A stretch of 64,000 nt of DNA from Alcaligenes pakistanensis (GTDB lineage: Bacteria; Pseudomonadota; Gammaproteobacteria; Burkholderiales; Burkholderiaceae_B), in NCBI RefSeq assembly GCF_014652815.1, contig NZ_BMZN01000002.1, forward strand, positions 457,734 to 521,733. The letters are read 5' to 3'. Below the pieces are notes generated by a model. That model was not told the DNA's origin, did not search any database, and saw only the letters and a list, made by a program, of their open reading frames with translations. Every line of letters begins with the position of its first letter. The stretch's first letter is position 1. The translations under genes were made by a program, and so were the position numbers. Positions 56,401 through 64,000 of the stretch are shown here, piece by piece.

Positions 56401-59149
56401 CGTCAAAGTGCAGGCCGGTGGTGGGCTCGTCGAACAGGAAAAGATTGCCTTTCTTGGCGACCTTCACTTGGCTTAGACGCGTGCGCGAAGCTTGGGCCAG
56501 ATAGGCCGCTAGTTTCAGGCGCTGCGCTTCACCGCCCGAAAGAGTAGGCACGGGCTGGCCCAGTTTCAGGTAATCCAGACCTACATCGGCCAGCGGAGCC
56601 AGACCGGTTTGCACATCGCGCAGGCCTTCAAAAAACTCCATGGCCTGATGCACGGTCATGTCCAGCACCTCGTCAATCGAAGCACTGCGACCAAAGTGTT
56701 CGATACGCACTTCCAGCACTTCGGGGCGGAAGCGTTTGCCATCACAATCAGGGCAGCGCAGGTACACATCGGACAGAAACTGCATTTCGATATGTTCAAA
56801 GCCGGTGCCGCCGCAGGTGGGGCAGCGACCATCACCACTATTAAAGCTGAAGGTACCCGGCGTGTAACTGCGTTCTTTGGACAGTGGAGCCTGGGCGAAC
56901 AGTTTGCGGATAGGGTCGAAGGCACCGACATAGCTGGCCGGGTTGGAACGAGCTGTTTTGCCGATAGGCGTCTGGTCTACCATCACCACTTCGGCAATCT
57001 GCTCGGCACCCAGCAAGGCACCGTAGGGGCCGGGGGCTTCGGTAGGTTTGCCTTGTTGCTTCAGAATAGCGGGGTAGAGCACGTCCTGAATCAGGGTGGA
57101 TTTACCCGAACCGGATACACCGGTCACGCAGACCAGACGACCTAATGGAATAGAGACAGAGACATGGCGCAGATTGTGCGCGCTGACATCTTCCAGCAGC
57201 AGGCGCGGCGTGTTGTCGGCCACTGGCATGGGGCGGGGCGACTCAATACTCAATTCGCCGCTTAAATAACGACCCGTCAGGGTTTCTGCACCGCGCAGGG
57301 CTTTGGGCGTGCCATCAAACAGGATCTGACCACCACGCTCGCCAGGACCGGGGCCCATATCCAGAATACGGTCGGCCGCTACCATCACTTGCGGGTCATG
57401 CTCGACCACGACCAAGGTGTTGCCATTGCCTCGCAGCCGGTGCATCACTTCAATAATGCGGTGCATGTCACGCGGGTGCAGACCAATCGAGGGCTCGTCC
57501 AGTACAAACAAGGTATTGACCAAGGAAGTGCCCAAGGCCGTGGTCAGGTTGATACGTTGCACTTCGCCACCCGACAGGGTGCGGCTTTGGCGGTCCAAAG
57601 ACAGATAGGACAAACCGACATCGCACAGGTAATTCAGGCGGGACAGGGTTTCTTTCAGCAGCAGGTCGATAGCTGCATCACGGGCATCGCCAAAGTGCAG
57701 TTCACGGAAAAAACTGCGTACGTGCTCAATAGGTAAACGCATCAGATCCGGGACGCTCAAGCCGGGCATGGCGTCCAGTTGTTCGCGTAGCCATTGAGAA
57801 TGTACGGGCATGAAGCGGGGGTAGCGCGAATCCGCAGGTGCAGCCTGATCGCCCACGCGCCACAAGCTGGCTTCGGGCTTTAGACGTGAACCGGCACACG
57901 AGGGGCAGGTGTTGTAGCTGCGGTATTTGGACAGCAATACGCGTACGTGCATTTTGTAGGCACGCGATTCCAGCCAGTCAAAAAAGCGTTGGGCGCCGTA
58001 CCACTGAGTTTTCCAGGCCTGATTGCCGCCTTTCCAGTCTGGGGTGCCGTTGATCACCCAGTCTTGTTCTTCCTGAGTCAAATCCTTCCAGGGCACTGCC
58101 AAGCGCACGCCTGCCGCAGGGGCGTAGCGCTCCATCTCGACCTGACATTCTTTATAGCTGGCCGTCTGCCACGGGCGAATGGCCCCTTCCAGCAGGCTTT
58201 TGCTGGGGTCAGGGACGACCAGACCGTAATCGATGCCCATGACCCGGCCAAAACCACGGCAGGACTCACACGCACCCAAAGGTGAGTTAAAGGAGAAGGT
58301 GCTGGCAACGGGTGTGCTGTACTCAATATCGCACTGGGCGCAGTGCAGGCCTTGGCTAAAGCGCCAGGCCGTCTCTGGGCCATCGGCGCTGGCCGAGGCA
58401 TAGACCGTCAGCTTGCCCTGGCCGTGGCGCAGGGCAGCTTCAATGGCTTCCATGAAACGTTCCGGCTCAACGGTACTGGAGCGGAAGCGGTCCTGAGTTA
58501 CATAAAGCAGTTTTTGTTCTACCGGAGCGGTTTTGACCGTCTTGCTGCTTTTGCCTTTTTTACTGCTGGTGCTGCTGGCCGTGACGGTATGCGTTTCTTC
58601 ATGGTGCAGGCGGGTATAGCCTTGCTGGTGCAGCAGGGTCTCAATTTCTTCCTGTGTGAAGTTGGCCGGTACCTTGACGGGAAAAGTCAGGACCAGACGC
58701 GGGTCGTCGTGATCGGCAGCCAGTTTGCGAATCTGTCTGGCAATGCTGTCGGCATTGTCGCGGCGCACCGGTTGGGCGCACTGGCGGCAGTACAGCTCGC
58801 CCAGCCGGGCGTACAGCAGCTTGATGTAGTCGTTCAGCTCGGTCATGGTACCCACGGTGCTGCGCGAGTTGCGTACCGGGTTCACCTGATCGATAGCAAT
58901 AGCGGGCAAAATGCCCTCGATGCGATCCACTTGGGGTTTGTCCATGCGGTCCAGGAACTGGCGCGCATAGGGTGAAAATGTTTCTACGTAGCGCCGTTGG
59001 CCTTCTGCATACAAGGTGTCAAAGGCCAGCGAACTTTTGCCTGATCCGGAAACGCCGGTAATAACCAGTAACTCGCCCGTTTTGATACGTACATTCAGGT
59101 TTTTCAGGGTATTTTGGCGGGCGCCAAAAATGCGAATTTCTGAGCTCAT
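53435..59149 (-). CDS. uvrA: Double-length UvrA (tandem excinuclease ABC subunit A fusion)
   Basis: UvrA recognises damaged DNA in nucleotide excision repair. This 1,904-residue protein is two UvrA units in one chain, about 1-990 and 1017-1904, joined by a short linker. Four Walker A motifs are seen (GVSGSGKS near 33, 678, 1048 and 1578), four LSGGE signatures (near 525, 870, 1425 and later) and four DEP(S/T) Walker B strands, so all ATPase sites look intact. CxxC zinc pairs recur in both halves. A Ser/Lys-rich insert lies at 190-210. The start MSSEIRIFGARQ at 59149 is chosen by homology. Double-length UvrA proteins are known in some beta-proteobacteria; whether it replaces or adds to a standard UvrA is not visible here. 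Confidence 0.95.
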   Translation of the reverse strand: MSSEIRIFGARQNTLKNLNVRIKTGELLVITGVSGSGKSSLAFDTLYAEGQRRYVETFSPYARQFLDRMDKPQVDRIEGILPAIAIDQVNPVRNSRSTVGTMTELNDYIKLLYARLGELYCRQCAQPVRRDNADSIARQIRKLAADHDDPRLVLTFPVKVPANFTQEEIETLLHQQGYTRLHHEETHTVTASSTSSKKGKSSKTVKTAPVEQKLLYVTQDRFRSSTVEPERFMEAIEAALRHGQGKLTVYASASADGPETAWRFSQGLHCAQCDIEYSTPVASTFSFNSPLGACESCRGFGRVMGIDYGLVVPDPSKSLLEGAIRPWQTASYKECQVEMERYAPAAGVRLAVPWKDLTQEEQDWVINGTPDWKGGNQAWKTQWYGAQRFFDWLESRAYKMHVRVLLSKYRSYNTCPSCAGSRLKPEASLWRVGDQAAPADSRYPRFMPVHSQWLREQLDAMPGLSVPDLMRLPIEHVRSFFRELHFGDARDAAIDLLLKETLSRLNYLCDVGLSYLSLDRQSRTLSGGEVQRINLTTALGTSLVNTLFVLDEPSIGLHPRDMHRIIEVMHRLRGNGNTLVVVEHDPQVMVAADRILDMGPGPGERGGQILFDGTPKALRGAETLTGRYLSGELSIESPRPMPVADNTPRLLLEDVSAHNLRHVSVSIPLGRLVCVTGVSGSGKSTLIQDVLYPAILKQQGKPTEAPGPYGALLGAEQIAEVVMVDQTPIGKTARSNPASYVGAFDPIRKLFAQAPLSKERSYTPGTFSFNSGDGRCPTCGGTGFEHIEMQFLSDVYLRCPDCDGKRFRPEVLEVRIEHFGRSASIDEVLDMTVHQAMEFFEGLRDVQTGLAPLADVGLDYLKLGQPVPTLSGGEAQRLKLAAYLAQASRTRLSQVKVAKKGNLFLFDEPTTGLHFDDIARLMRAFRKLLAAGHSLLIIEHNLDLIRAADWIIDLGPEGGEHGGQLLGAGTPADIMALAQSHTGHALKEYEQATIGQGSALFQEASVDYKVSASDHIDGQISILNAREHNLKNISVHIPHNTFTVVTGVSGSGKSTLAFDILFNEGQRRYLESLNAYARAIVQPAGQPDVDAIYGIPPTVAIEQRTSRGGRKSTVATMTEIHHFLRLLYVKLATQYCPDCHVPVAPQTAEQIAAQLLRDHRGEHIGLLAPLVTARKGYYTDLAKWAQGKGYTHLRVDGEFIPVNPWPRLDRYSEHTLELPVADLIIDPRNELQLRQAIRDALELGHGSFSVLSPLTPSGAMSLDERRLGKPLSNASQQHFSVKRACPCCGTSFPEPDPRMFSYNSKHGWCKDCFGTGLKLTGFDQEQTGEENSWNNGYEGEAVECPSCHGQRLNPVSLAFEWRDQSIAKLAGLPVDEAQIFFGSLNMSGREAEIARDILNEIRSRLDFMHEVGLGYLALDRAAPTLSGGEAQRIRLAAQLGSNLQGVCYVLDEPTIGLHPRDNQILLKAMARLEGNGNTLVVVEHDEDTIRRAQHIIDMGPGAGKRGGEVIAQGTLAEIEANPNSLTGRYLREPLKHPMQARRPVQADAPMLTVHGASLHNLNKVQAGIPLGKLSLVTGVSGSGKSTFARDVMLDNLQRVVGSKETPVWQGCSSISGWESLDRVLEVDQTPIGKTPRSCPATYIGFWDEVRKLFANTNDARLRGWSATRFSFNTGDGRCPLCEGQGMRTLEMSFLPDVKVPCDACHGKRFNPETLSVTWRDVSVGQLLQMDVDEAIEYFAAHPKILRPLQLMQSVGLGYLTLGQPSPTLSGGEAQRVKLVSELVKARLDEGLTRTGRAYKAPHTLYVLDEPSVGLSMADVEKLIVVLHRLVDAGHTVLVIEHNLDLIAEADWIVDLGPEGGSGGGRLVVQGTPDQVQANRASHTGMALAEFLKEHGACMADLKTD

Positions 59150-59278
59150 GGCAAGGTCGGCTTTTGGGAGAGGGCAGAGTGGGGGAGGGGCGGTCAAAGA
59201 GCCGGTAAAACAGGCCCTATGCGCCAGTGCGAGCGCTACATGCCAGCAGGGTGTTGCCAGCGATGCACACTCTAGCCT

Positions 59279-59307
59279 TTGTATCTTAACGCGGATTACG
59301 GTAGAAT
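59279..59307 (+). promoter_or_regulatory. Putative sigma-70 promoter for the 42-residue protein
   Basis: TTGTAT (59279-59284), a 17-base spacer and TAGAAT (59302-59307), 68 bases before the start codon, in the gap divergent from uvrA. Confidence 0.5.
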
Positions 59308-59374
59308 TTACGGTTAGCTATTGCGCTTTTGTCGGGATCATCCGGCAGGGCTTACATTAAGATCGGAGATCACC

Positions 59375-59503
59375 ATGGCGGAAATCAAACGCAATCGCCG
59401 CAACACGCTTGAGCGTCGTTGCCTGGGCAAAGCATTCAAACGTCTGTTTGTGCGCGCACCCAAGGGCGTTTTCAAAATGCTGGAAAAAGTTAAGCGCGTC
59501 TAA
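59375..59503 (+). CDS. Small basic protein, 42 residues
   Basis: The product (MAEIKRNRRNTLERRCLGKA followed by a KRLFVRAPKG segment and an MLEKVKRV end) has 15 Lys/Arg in 42 residues and a single Cys, with no membrane segment. GGAGAT lies 5-10 bases before the ATG at 59375, a promoter lies upstream, and a strong terminator follows, so it is a self-contained gene. The charge suggests RNA, ribosome or DNA binding. I do not recognise a family. It is divergent from the double-length uvrA, which may be chance. Confidence 0.75.
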   Translation: MAEIKRNRRNTLERRCLGKAFKRLFVRAPKGVFKMLEKVKRV

Positions 59504-59573
59504 GTGCTTCGCTTAAGCGGAGTACAGGCAGGAAGCTGATTTTCCCGCTTGAACTCATGCCTAGCAGCAAAAA

Positions 59574-59602
59574 AACCACAGGCTTGCCTGTGGTTTTTTT
59601 GT
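59574..59602 (+). terminator. Intrinsic terminator after the small basic protein gene
   Basis: AACCACAGGC (59574-59583), loop TT, GCCTGTGGTT (59586-59595) and a run of T. Flanking A and T runs allow action on both strands. Confidence 0.9.
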
Positions 59603-59750
59603 GCGCGTTTGATTTTCCTTTGGGTCTTGAAATAGCTCGAAAGATAGTGCGCTGCACAAGGCAAAGCTTGGCTTATCATGGTGTCATATTAAGGCAGAGG
59701 TAGGGGCCTGTAACAATAATCAAAACAGCTGATTTTGGGGACACCCGATT

Positions 59751-60674
59751 ATGGAATGGCGCCATCTGTTCACCGTTCTGACACCCAGCTATAACCGCGC
59801 TCACACCCTGGAGCGTGTTTACCATTCCTTGTGCGAACAGACCTGCCAGGACTTTGAGTGGGTGGTGGTCGATGATGGCTCCACAGACAGCACGCGTGAA
59901 CTGGTTCAAGGCTGGCAGCAGCAAGCTTCTTTCCCGATTCATTACGCCTGGCAAGAAAACCGTCATAAGAAAGCCGCCTTTAATCACGGTGTGGCCCTGG
60001 CTCAGGGCGAACTGGTGGTCGCCCTGGACAGTGATGACACCCTGGTGGTGAATGCGCTCTACGATATGGCGCAGATCTGGGCAGACATCCCCGTGTCCGA
60101 ACGAGCGGGCTATGCGGGCATTACCGGCCTGTGTGTGCGCCCCGACGGCAAGGTGGTGGGGGATATGTTCCCCAAGGATGTGTTTGACGCCAGCTCGCTG
60201 GATATAAGCTTTCGCTACCATGTGCGCGGGGAGAAGTTCGGCTGCTTAAGTACCGCGGTACTACGCAAGTTTCCCTTTCCCGATCAGATCGAGGGCTTTG
60301 TGCCTGAAAGTCTGGTGTGGCGTGCCATTGCCCGTGCGGGCTACAAGAACCGCTTTGTGAATACTGTGTTTCGGGTCTATCACAATAGCCCCGACTCCTT
60401 ATCTGTGCAGGGCAAAACCAGTCAACAACATGCTTTAGGTTTGTGGTTATTGGCTGAAGATACGGTGGTGAAGTGCCTGCCTTGGTTTCGCTATGAACCC
60501 AAGGCTTTTTTGATGGCGGCGGCGCGCTATACACGGTTTGGATTGCATCTGCGCGCCAGTGGGCGCAAGCCGCCTGCTGGCTATGGCCTGCAGGGGCTGG
60601 CTTCGTATGCCTTGGTGGGCCTGATGTGGCCGGTGGGTGCGCTGCTGTATTTGCGTGACCGACAGCGAGCCTGA
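59751..60674 (+). CDS. Family 2 glycosyltransferase
   Basis: This 307-residue GT-A-fold transferase has FTVLTPSYNRAHTLERVYHSL, the nucleotide-binding VVVDDGSTDSTRELV, the metal-binding DSDD (in VVALDSDDTL) and EGFVPESLVWRAIA with the likely catalytic Glu. The C-terminal end has one hydrophobic stretch (YALVGLMWPVGALLYL), suggesting peripheral or anchored membrane association. It is a single gene, not part of a polysaccharide cluster; the acceptor is unknown. Confidence 0.9.
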   Translation: MEWRHLFTVLTPSYNRAHTLERVYHSLCEQTCQDFEWVVVDDGSTDSTRELVQGWQQQASFPIHYAWQENRHKKAAFNHGVALAQGELVVALDSDDTLVVNALYDMAQIWADIPVSERAGYAGITGLCVRPDGKVVGDMFPKDVFDASSLDISFRYHVRGEKFGCLSTAVLRKFPFPDQIEGFVPESLVWRAIARAGYKNRFVNTVFRVYHNSPDSLSVQGKTSQQHALGLWLLAEDTVVKCLPWFRYEPKAFLMAAARYTRFGLHLRASGRKPPAGYGLQGLASYALVGLMWPVGALLYLRDRQRA

Positions 60675-60680
60675 GCGGGA

Positions 60681-61178
60681 TCAGTGCAGAGTATGTCCAG
60701 TCACACCCGGTTCTGGGCTGTCATCATCCTCGTCGTCCTCTTCATCCGTATCGTCTTCGGGCGCAAAGGCATCTTCGCTCAAGGCAAAGGGCAGCAGTTC
60801 TTCCAGTGTTTCAGTCCAGGCCACTTCCTCGCCTTCTTCGTCCACTTTGATAAAGCGGACCGGCTCGGCATCGCTGAGCTGAATGGCCCACAAGTAACGG
60901 CAGGCGTAGACCGCGTTATCTTTGGGGTCCAGGCCGCCCCGGTTACCCAAGATGCGGGCCTGATCGCCACCAACCTGCACAACGGTAAACTCGCTTTCGT
61001 CTTCTTTTTTGTCCAGGGGCATGGCAAAGATAACCCACTCAAACCCGGTTTCTTCTGCACCCACGATCTCAGCCAAGACAGCACGGCCTAAATAGGCGCT
61101 CAATGCATCGGCAGTGCGGCCCAGGGTTTCGAGTTCTTCGGTGGTAAATACAAGGTCAGGGGCTTCAGGTGTGGGCAT
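60681..61178 (-). CDS. Acidic cytoplasmic protein of unknown function
   Basis: This 165-residue protein has a folded-looking first 125 residues and a tail of almost continuous Asp/Glu (EDDTDEEDDEDDD) at about 140-152. There is no signal or membrane segment. It is strongly acidic overall. The stop lies 6 bases from the convergent glycosyltransferase stop, and the start is divergent from ettA. I do not recognise a named family; such proteins recur in beta-proteobacterial genomes as conserved hypotheticals, by recollection. Confidence 0.8.
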   Translation of the reverse strand: MPTPEAPDLVFTTEELETLGRTADALSAYLGRAVLAEIVGAEETGFEWVIFAMPLDKKEDESEFTVVQVGGDQARILGNRGGLDPKDNAVYACRYLWAIQLSDAEPVRFIKVDEEGEEVAWTETLEELLPFALSEDAFAPEDDTDEEDDEDDDSPEPGVTGHTLH

Positions 61179-61341
61179 GGTGTTTTTGGTTTGTCAGCAT
61201 AAAGTGAGTATATTACCTGAGACAGGCCTGCACTCAGGCCGGGCGCCGTTCGCTTTACAAGACAGAAGCGCGCCTTTTGGGCGTCAAACGCCTACAATCC
61301 CAGTTTTCCGAACACGACCTGTTTTTCCTTTTTAGGTTTCT

Positions 61342-63015
61342 ATGGCTCAATACGTTTATTCGATGAACCGCGTGGGCAAAATTGTGCCGCCCAAGCGGCA
61401 GATTCTGCGCAATATCTCCTTGTCCTTTTTTCCGGGTGCCAAGATTGGTGTGCTGGGCCTGAACGGCTCGGGTAAATCCACCTTGCTCAAGATCATGGCC
61501 GGGGTAGATACCGAGATCGAGGGCGAAGCCACCCCCATGGCGGGGCTGAAAATTGGCTATTTGCCTCAAGAACCCCAGCTGAACCCTGAACACACCGTGC
61601 GTGATGCCGTGCAGGCGGGTTTGGGTGAAGTGTTCGAGGCTCGCCAGCGTCTGGAACAGGTCTATGCAGATTACGCTGAGCCGGATGCCGATTTTGATGC
61701 TCTGGCTGCTGAGCAGGCCAAACTGGAATCCATTATTGAGGCGGCAGCCACCAGCGGCTCTGACGACATCGAAACTCAGATGGAAATTGCTGCGGATGCG
61801 CTGCGCTTGCCACCGTGGGATGCGTCTATTGCCAATCTGTCCGGCGGTGAAAAACGCCGTGTCGCCTTGTGCCAGTTGCTCTTGTCCAAGCCCGATATGT
61901 TGCTGCTGGATGAACCTACCAACCACTTGGACGCGGAAAGTGTGGACTGGCTGGAAGTGTTCCTGCGCCAGTTCCCTGGCACCGTAGTGGCGGTCACTCA
62001 CGATCGTTACTTTCTGGACAACGCTGCCGAATGGATTCTGGAGCTGGATCGTGGCCACGGTATTCCATGGAAGGGCAACTACAGCTCCTGGCTGGAACAG
62101 AAAGATGATCGCCTGAAGCAGGAAGAGGCTTCGGAAAGCGCTCGTCAACGCACCATCAAGAAAGAGCTGGAATGGGTGCGCCAGAACCCCAAGGGGCGTC
62201 AGGCCAAGGCCAAAGCCCGTTTGGCTCGCTTTGAGGAACTGTCTTCGCATGAATACCAGAAGCGCAACGAAACCCAGGAAATCTTTATTCCTGTGGCCGA
62301 GCGTCTGGGTAATGAAGTCATCGAATTTGAAAACGTCAGCAAGGGTTACGGCGACCGTCTCTTGATCGACAACTTGAGCTTCAAGGTGCCACCGGGCGCT
62401 ATTGTCGGGATTATTGGTCCTAACGGGGCGGGTAAATCGACCTTGTTCCGCATGTTGGCCGGTAAAGAACAGCCGGATTCGGGCACGGTCACGCTGGGTC
62501 AAACCGTTAAGCTGGCCTATGTTGACCAGTCGCGTGATGCCTTGGCCAACGACAAGACCGTCTTTGACGCCATTGCCGATGGTGCGGATCTGCTGACTGT
62601 GGGCCGTTTTGAAATGCCGTCGCGTGCCTACCTGGGCCGCTTCAATTTCAAGGGCGCAGACCAGAACAAGATCGTAGGTAATCTGTCCGGCGGGGAGCGC
62701 GGTCGATTGCACTTGGCTCAGACCCTGATTGCGGGCGGCAACGTGCTGCTGCTGGATGAACCTTCCAACGATCTGGACGTGGAAACACTGCGTGCCTTGG
62801 AAGATGCTTTGCTGGAGTTTGCCGGCTCGGTCATGGTGATCAGTCACGATCGGTGGTTCCTGGATCGTATTGCCACCCACATCCTGGCTTTTGAGGGCGA
62901 TTCGCAGGCCGTATTCTTTGATGGTAACTATCAGGAGTACGAGGCTGACAAGAAACGCCGCTTGGGTGAAGATGCTGCCAAGCCTCGTCGTATCCGCTAC
63001 AAATCCCTGAAATAA
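61342..63015 (+). CDS. ettA: Energy-dependent translational throttle protein EttA (ABC-F)
   Basis: EttA binds the ribosomal E site and gates early elongation according to ATP/ADP. The 557-residue ABC-F protein begins AQYVYSMNRVGKIVPPKRQI, diagnostic of EttA. It has two ABC domains: GLNGSGKST with LSGGEKRRVALC and LLLDEPTNHLD, and GPNGAGKST with LSGGERGRLHLA and LLLDEPSNDLD. The arm insertion and the linker with RQNPKGRQAKAKARLARFEEL are present. Confidence 0.97.
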   Translation: MAQYVYSMNRVGKIVPPKRQILRNISLSFFPGAKIGVLGLNGSGKSTLLKIMAGVDTEIEGEATPMAGLKIGYLPQEPQLNPEHTVRDAVQAGLGEVFEARQRLEQVYADYAEPDADFDALAAEQAKLESIIEAAATSGSDDIETQMEIAADALRLPPWDASIANLSGGEKRRVALCQLLLSKPDMLLLDEPTNHLDAESVDWLEVFLRQFPGTVVAVTHDRYFLDNAAEWILELDRGHGIPWKGNYSSWLEQKDDRLKQEEASESARQRTIKKELEWVRQNPKGRQAKAKARLARFEELSSHEYQKRNETQEIFIPVAERLGNEVIEFENVSKGYGDRLLIDNLSFKVPPGAIVGIIGPNGAGKSTLFRMLAGKEQPDSGTVTLGQTVKLAYVDQSRDALANDKTVFDAIADGADLLTVGRFEMPSRAYLGRFNFKGADQNKIVGNLSGGERGRLHLAQTLIAGGNVLLLDEPSNDLDVETLRALEDALLEFAGSVMVISHDRWFLDRIATHILAFEGDSQAVFFDGNYQEYEADKKRRLGEDAAKPRRIRYKSLK

Positions 63016-63025
63016 GGACCTTGCT

Positions 63026-63562
63026 ATGCCTGTGCTGAATGCCCATCAATCTTTCGTCTTGATTGTTGATATGCAAACGGGTTTATTGCCCGCCATTGCA
63101 GACCATCAAGCCTTGGTCGAACGCGCTGGGAAATTGGCACAGGCAGCTCGCCTGTTAGGGGTGCCGGTTCTGGCGACCGAGCACTGGGCCGGAAAAATCG
63201 GCCCAACAGATCCCGCTTTGCTACCGCATGTAGACAAAGTCCTGCATAAAACGCACTTTGATGCTACGCGTGAGCCTGACTTTTTCCCCGCTTTGCCCGT
63301 GGGTCGTACCCGCGTGTTGTTACTGGGTACAGAGTCTCACGTGTGCGTGTTACAAACTGGTCTGGGCTTGAAAGAGCATGGCTATGACCCCGTGCTGGTG
63401 GGCGATTGTGTTGGTTCGCGCCATACGGAGTCCCGACAAGCGGCCTGGGATCGTTGGGCGATGCATGGACTGGAGCGCGTTAGCGCCGAAATGGCGATGT
63501 TTGAATGGCTGGAGACACCGGCCAATCCGGCTTTCAAGCAAATTCTGGCACTGATCAAATAA
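63026..63562 (+). CDS. Isochorismatase-like cysteine hydrolase
   Basis: This 178-residue protein of the isochorismatase-like fold has the catalytic Asp in LIVDMQTGLLP, the Lys in VLHKTHFD and the nucleophile Cys in LGTESHVCVLQT, so the Asp-Lys-Cys triad is complete. Length and wording place it with the YcaC/hydrolase-2 subgroup, whose substrates are mostly unknown. It starts 10 bases after ettA with AAGGA upstream, so it is probably co-transcribed with it. Confidence 0.9.
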   Translation: MPVLNAHQSFVLIVDMQTGLLPAIADHQALVERAGKLAQAARLLGVPVLATEHWAGKIGPTDPALLPHVDKVLHKTHFDATREPDFFPALPVGRTRVLLLGTESHVCVLQTGLGLKEHGYDPVLVGDCVGSRHTESRQAAWDRWAMHGLERVSAEMAMFEWLETPANPAFKQILALIK

Positions 63563-63686
63563 ATCCATCAGTGGGCTAATTACATCTGTTGCGTTGCTTA
63601 ACAATAGGGTCTGGACTAATTGGCGCCATAGGGCGAAGATAGGTCTTATGTCGTGTTGAGCACGGATACTTCACGGAGGTTTACGG

Positions 63687-63914
63687 ATGAAAATGACTAC
63701 TATTACTAGAGTGGGTCTGGCCACAGTTCTGGCCATCGTGATGGCGGGCTGCTCTTCCTGGGATGGCATGAGTAAACGCCAAAAGGGTGCCGTCACCGGC
63801 GCAGGCCTGGGCGGTGTTGCTGGTGCTGTGATCACGGATGGCGGCATTCTGGGCACTGTAGGTGGCGCTGCAATTGGTGGTGTCATCGGCGATCAGGTCG
63901 GCAAGAAGCGCTAA
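63687..63914 (+). CDS. Glycine-zipper lipoprotein
   Basis: This 75-residue lipoprotein has a signal peptide ending in the lipobox VMAGC (Cys21 is lipidated). A glycine-zipper hairpin follows (GAVTGAGLGGVAGAVI and GTVGGAAIGGVIGDQVG), as in the OsmB/SlyB-like envelope proteins. ACGGAGG lies a good distance before the ATG. It is probably an outer-membrane or envelope stress protein; the exact role is unknown. Confidence 0.88.
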   Translation: MKMTTITRVGLATVLAIVMAGCSSWDGMSKRQKGAVTGAGLGGVAGAVITDGGILGTVGGAAIGGVIGDQVGKKR

Positions 63915-63929
63915 ACATTATTGCTTTGT

Positions 63930-63947
63930 GTGAGCCTTAAGGCTCAC
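63930..63947. repeat. Perfect 18-bp palindrome after the lipoprotein gene
   Basis: GTGAGCCTTAAGGCTCAC reads the same on both strands. It has no loop to speak of, and lies 15 bases after the lipoprotein stop and 7 bases before a strong terminator stem. Confidence 0.7.
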
Positions 63948-63954
63948 CGAGCAA

Positions 63955-64000
63955 AAAGCCTCACTATCCCGGGATAAGCATTCCGGGATAGTGAGGCTTT
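63955..64000 (+). terminator. Terminator at the right edge of the window
   Basis: AAAGCCTCACTATCCCGG (63955-63972) pairs perfectly with the 18 bases at 63983-64000 around a 10-base loop. The window ends within the T-run, so the tail is not fully seen. Confidence 0.85.

Noticed and set aside
61255..62880. 541-codon minus-strand frame opposite ettA
   Set aside because: Antisense shadow of a clearly conserved ABC-F gene; no ribosome binding site or recognisable domain.

Overview
The window is ordinary chromosomal DNA of a beta-proteobacterium, most likely a member of the Alcaligenaceae close to Alcaligenes. This is a judgement from remembered gene order (tkt-gap-pgk...fba-purC-purE-purK), a double-length UvrA, a DUF883/YqjE/YqjK stress-membrane cluster, the many LysR regulators and moderate GC; no search was run. 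Genes are densely packed on both strands. I see no rRNA, tRNA, CRISPR array, insertion sequence, integrase or prophage.

Layout. 1-1364 holds tgt (cut by the left edge) and queA for queuosine. 1523-5912 has dacB, upp, an exported protein and the DUF883/YqjE/YqjK membrane cluster, which contains three stacked hairpins. 6065-13455 is the main accessory region: a LysR gene, a long inverted-repeat operator, and a tightly packed six-gene operon encoding a Rieske oxygenase, its flavin/2Fe-2S reductase, an extended SDR, an unknown protein, a DUF1116 (AllG-like) protein and an amidase. It reads as a complete catabolic operon with no described counterpart that I can name. 13469-17334 holds a small membrane-anchored protein, an MHS-type transporter divergent from its LysR gene, and glyoxalase I. 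17444-27050 carries ubiD, a membrane-anchored lytic transglycosylase, an aminotransferase, a degenerate-looking FAD-oxidase-like gene, the maeB-patatin-barstar coupled set and rsmE.

27245-40840 is the central carbon and purine block: tkt-gap-pgk, then an SDR, an aldehyde dehydrogenase, a second SDR and mog, then fba-purC-purE-purK-tsaC. 40892-49978 has an alpha/beta hydrolase, a MaoC protein flanked by inverted copies of a palindrome, glutaryl-CoA dehydrogenase with a divergent LysR gene, gamma-glutamyltransferase coupled to that LysR gene, purU, an FAD oxidase, a flavin reductase and pdxH. 49988-59149 has a ChaC-like cyclotransferase, tcdA, and a uvrA-pabB-pabC string. The UvrA is a 1,904-residue tandem fusion with four ATPase sites. 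The right end has a 42-residue basic protein, a glycosyltransferase, an acidic protein, ettA, a cysteine hydrolase and a glycine-zipper lipoprotein.

Functional links: tsaC and tcdA act on the same tRNA modification (t6A and its cyclic form). ggt and the ChaC-like gene both handle gamma-glutamyl compounds. pabB and pabC make the folate precursor p-aminobenzoate, and purU uses a folate. MaeB, Tkt, Gap, Pgk and Fba fit a gluconeogenic lifestyle on organic acids. The most novel material is the 7164-13402 operon and its operator.
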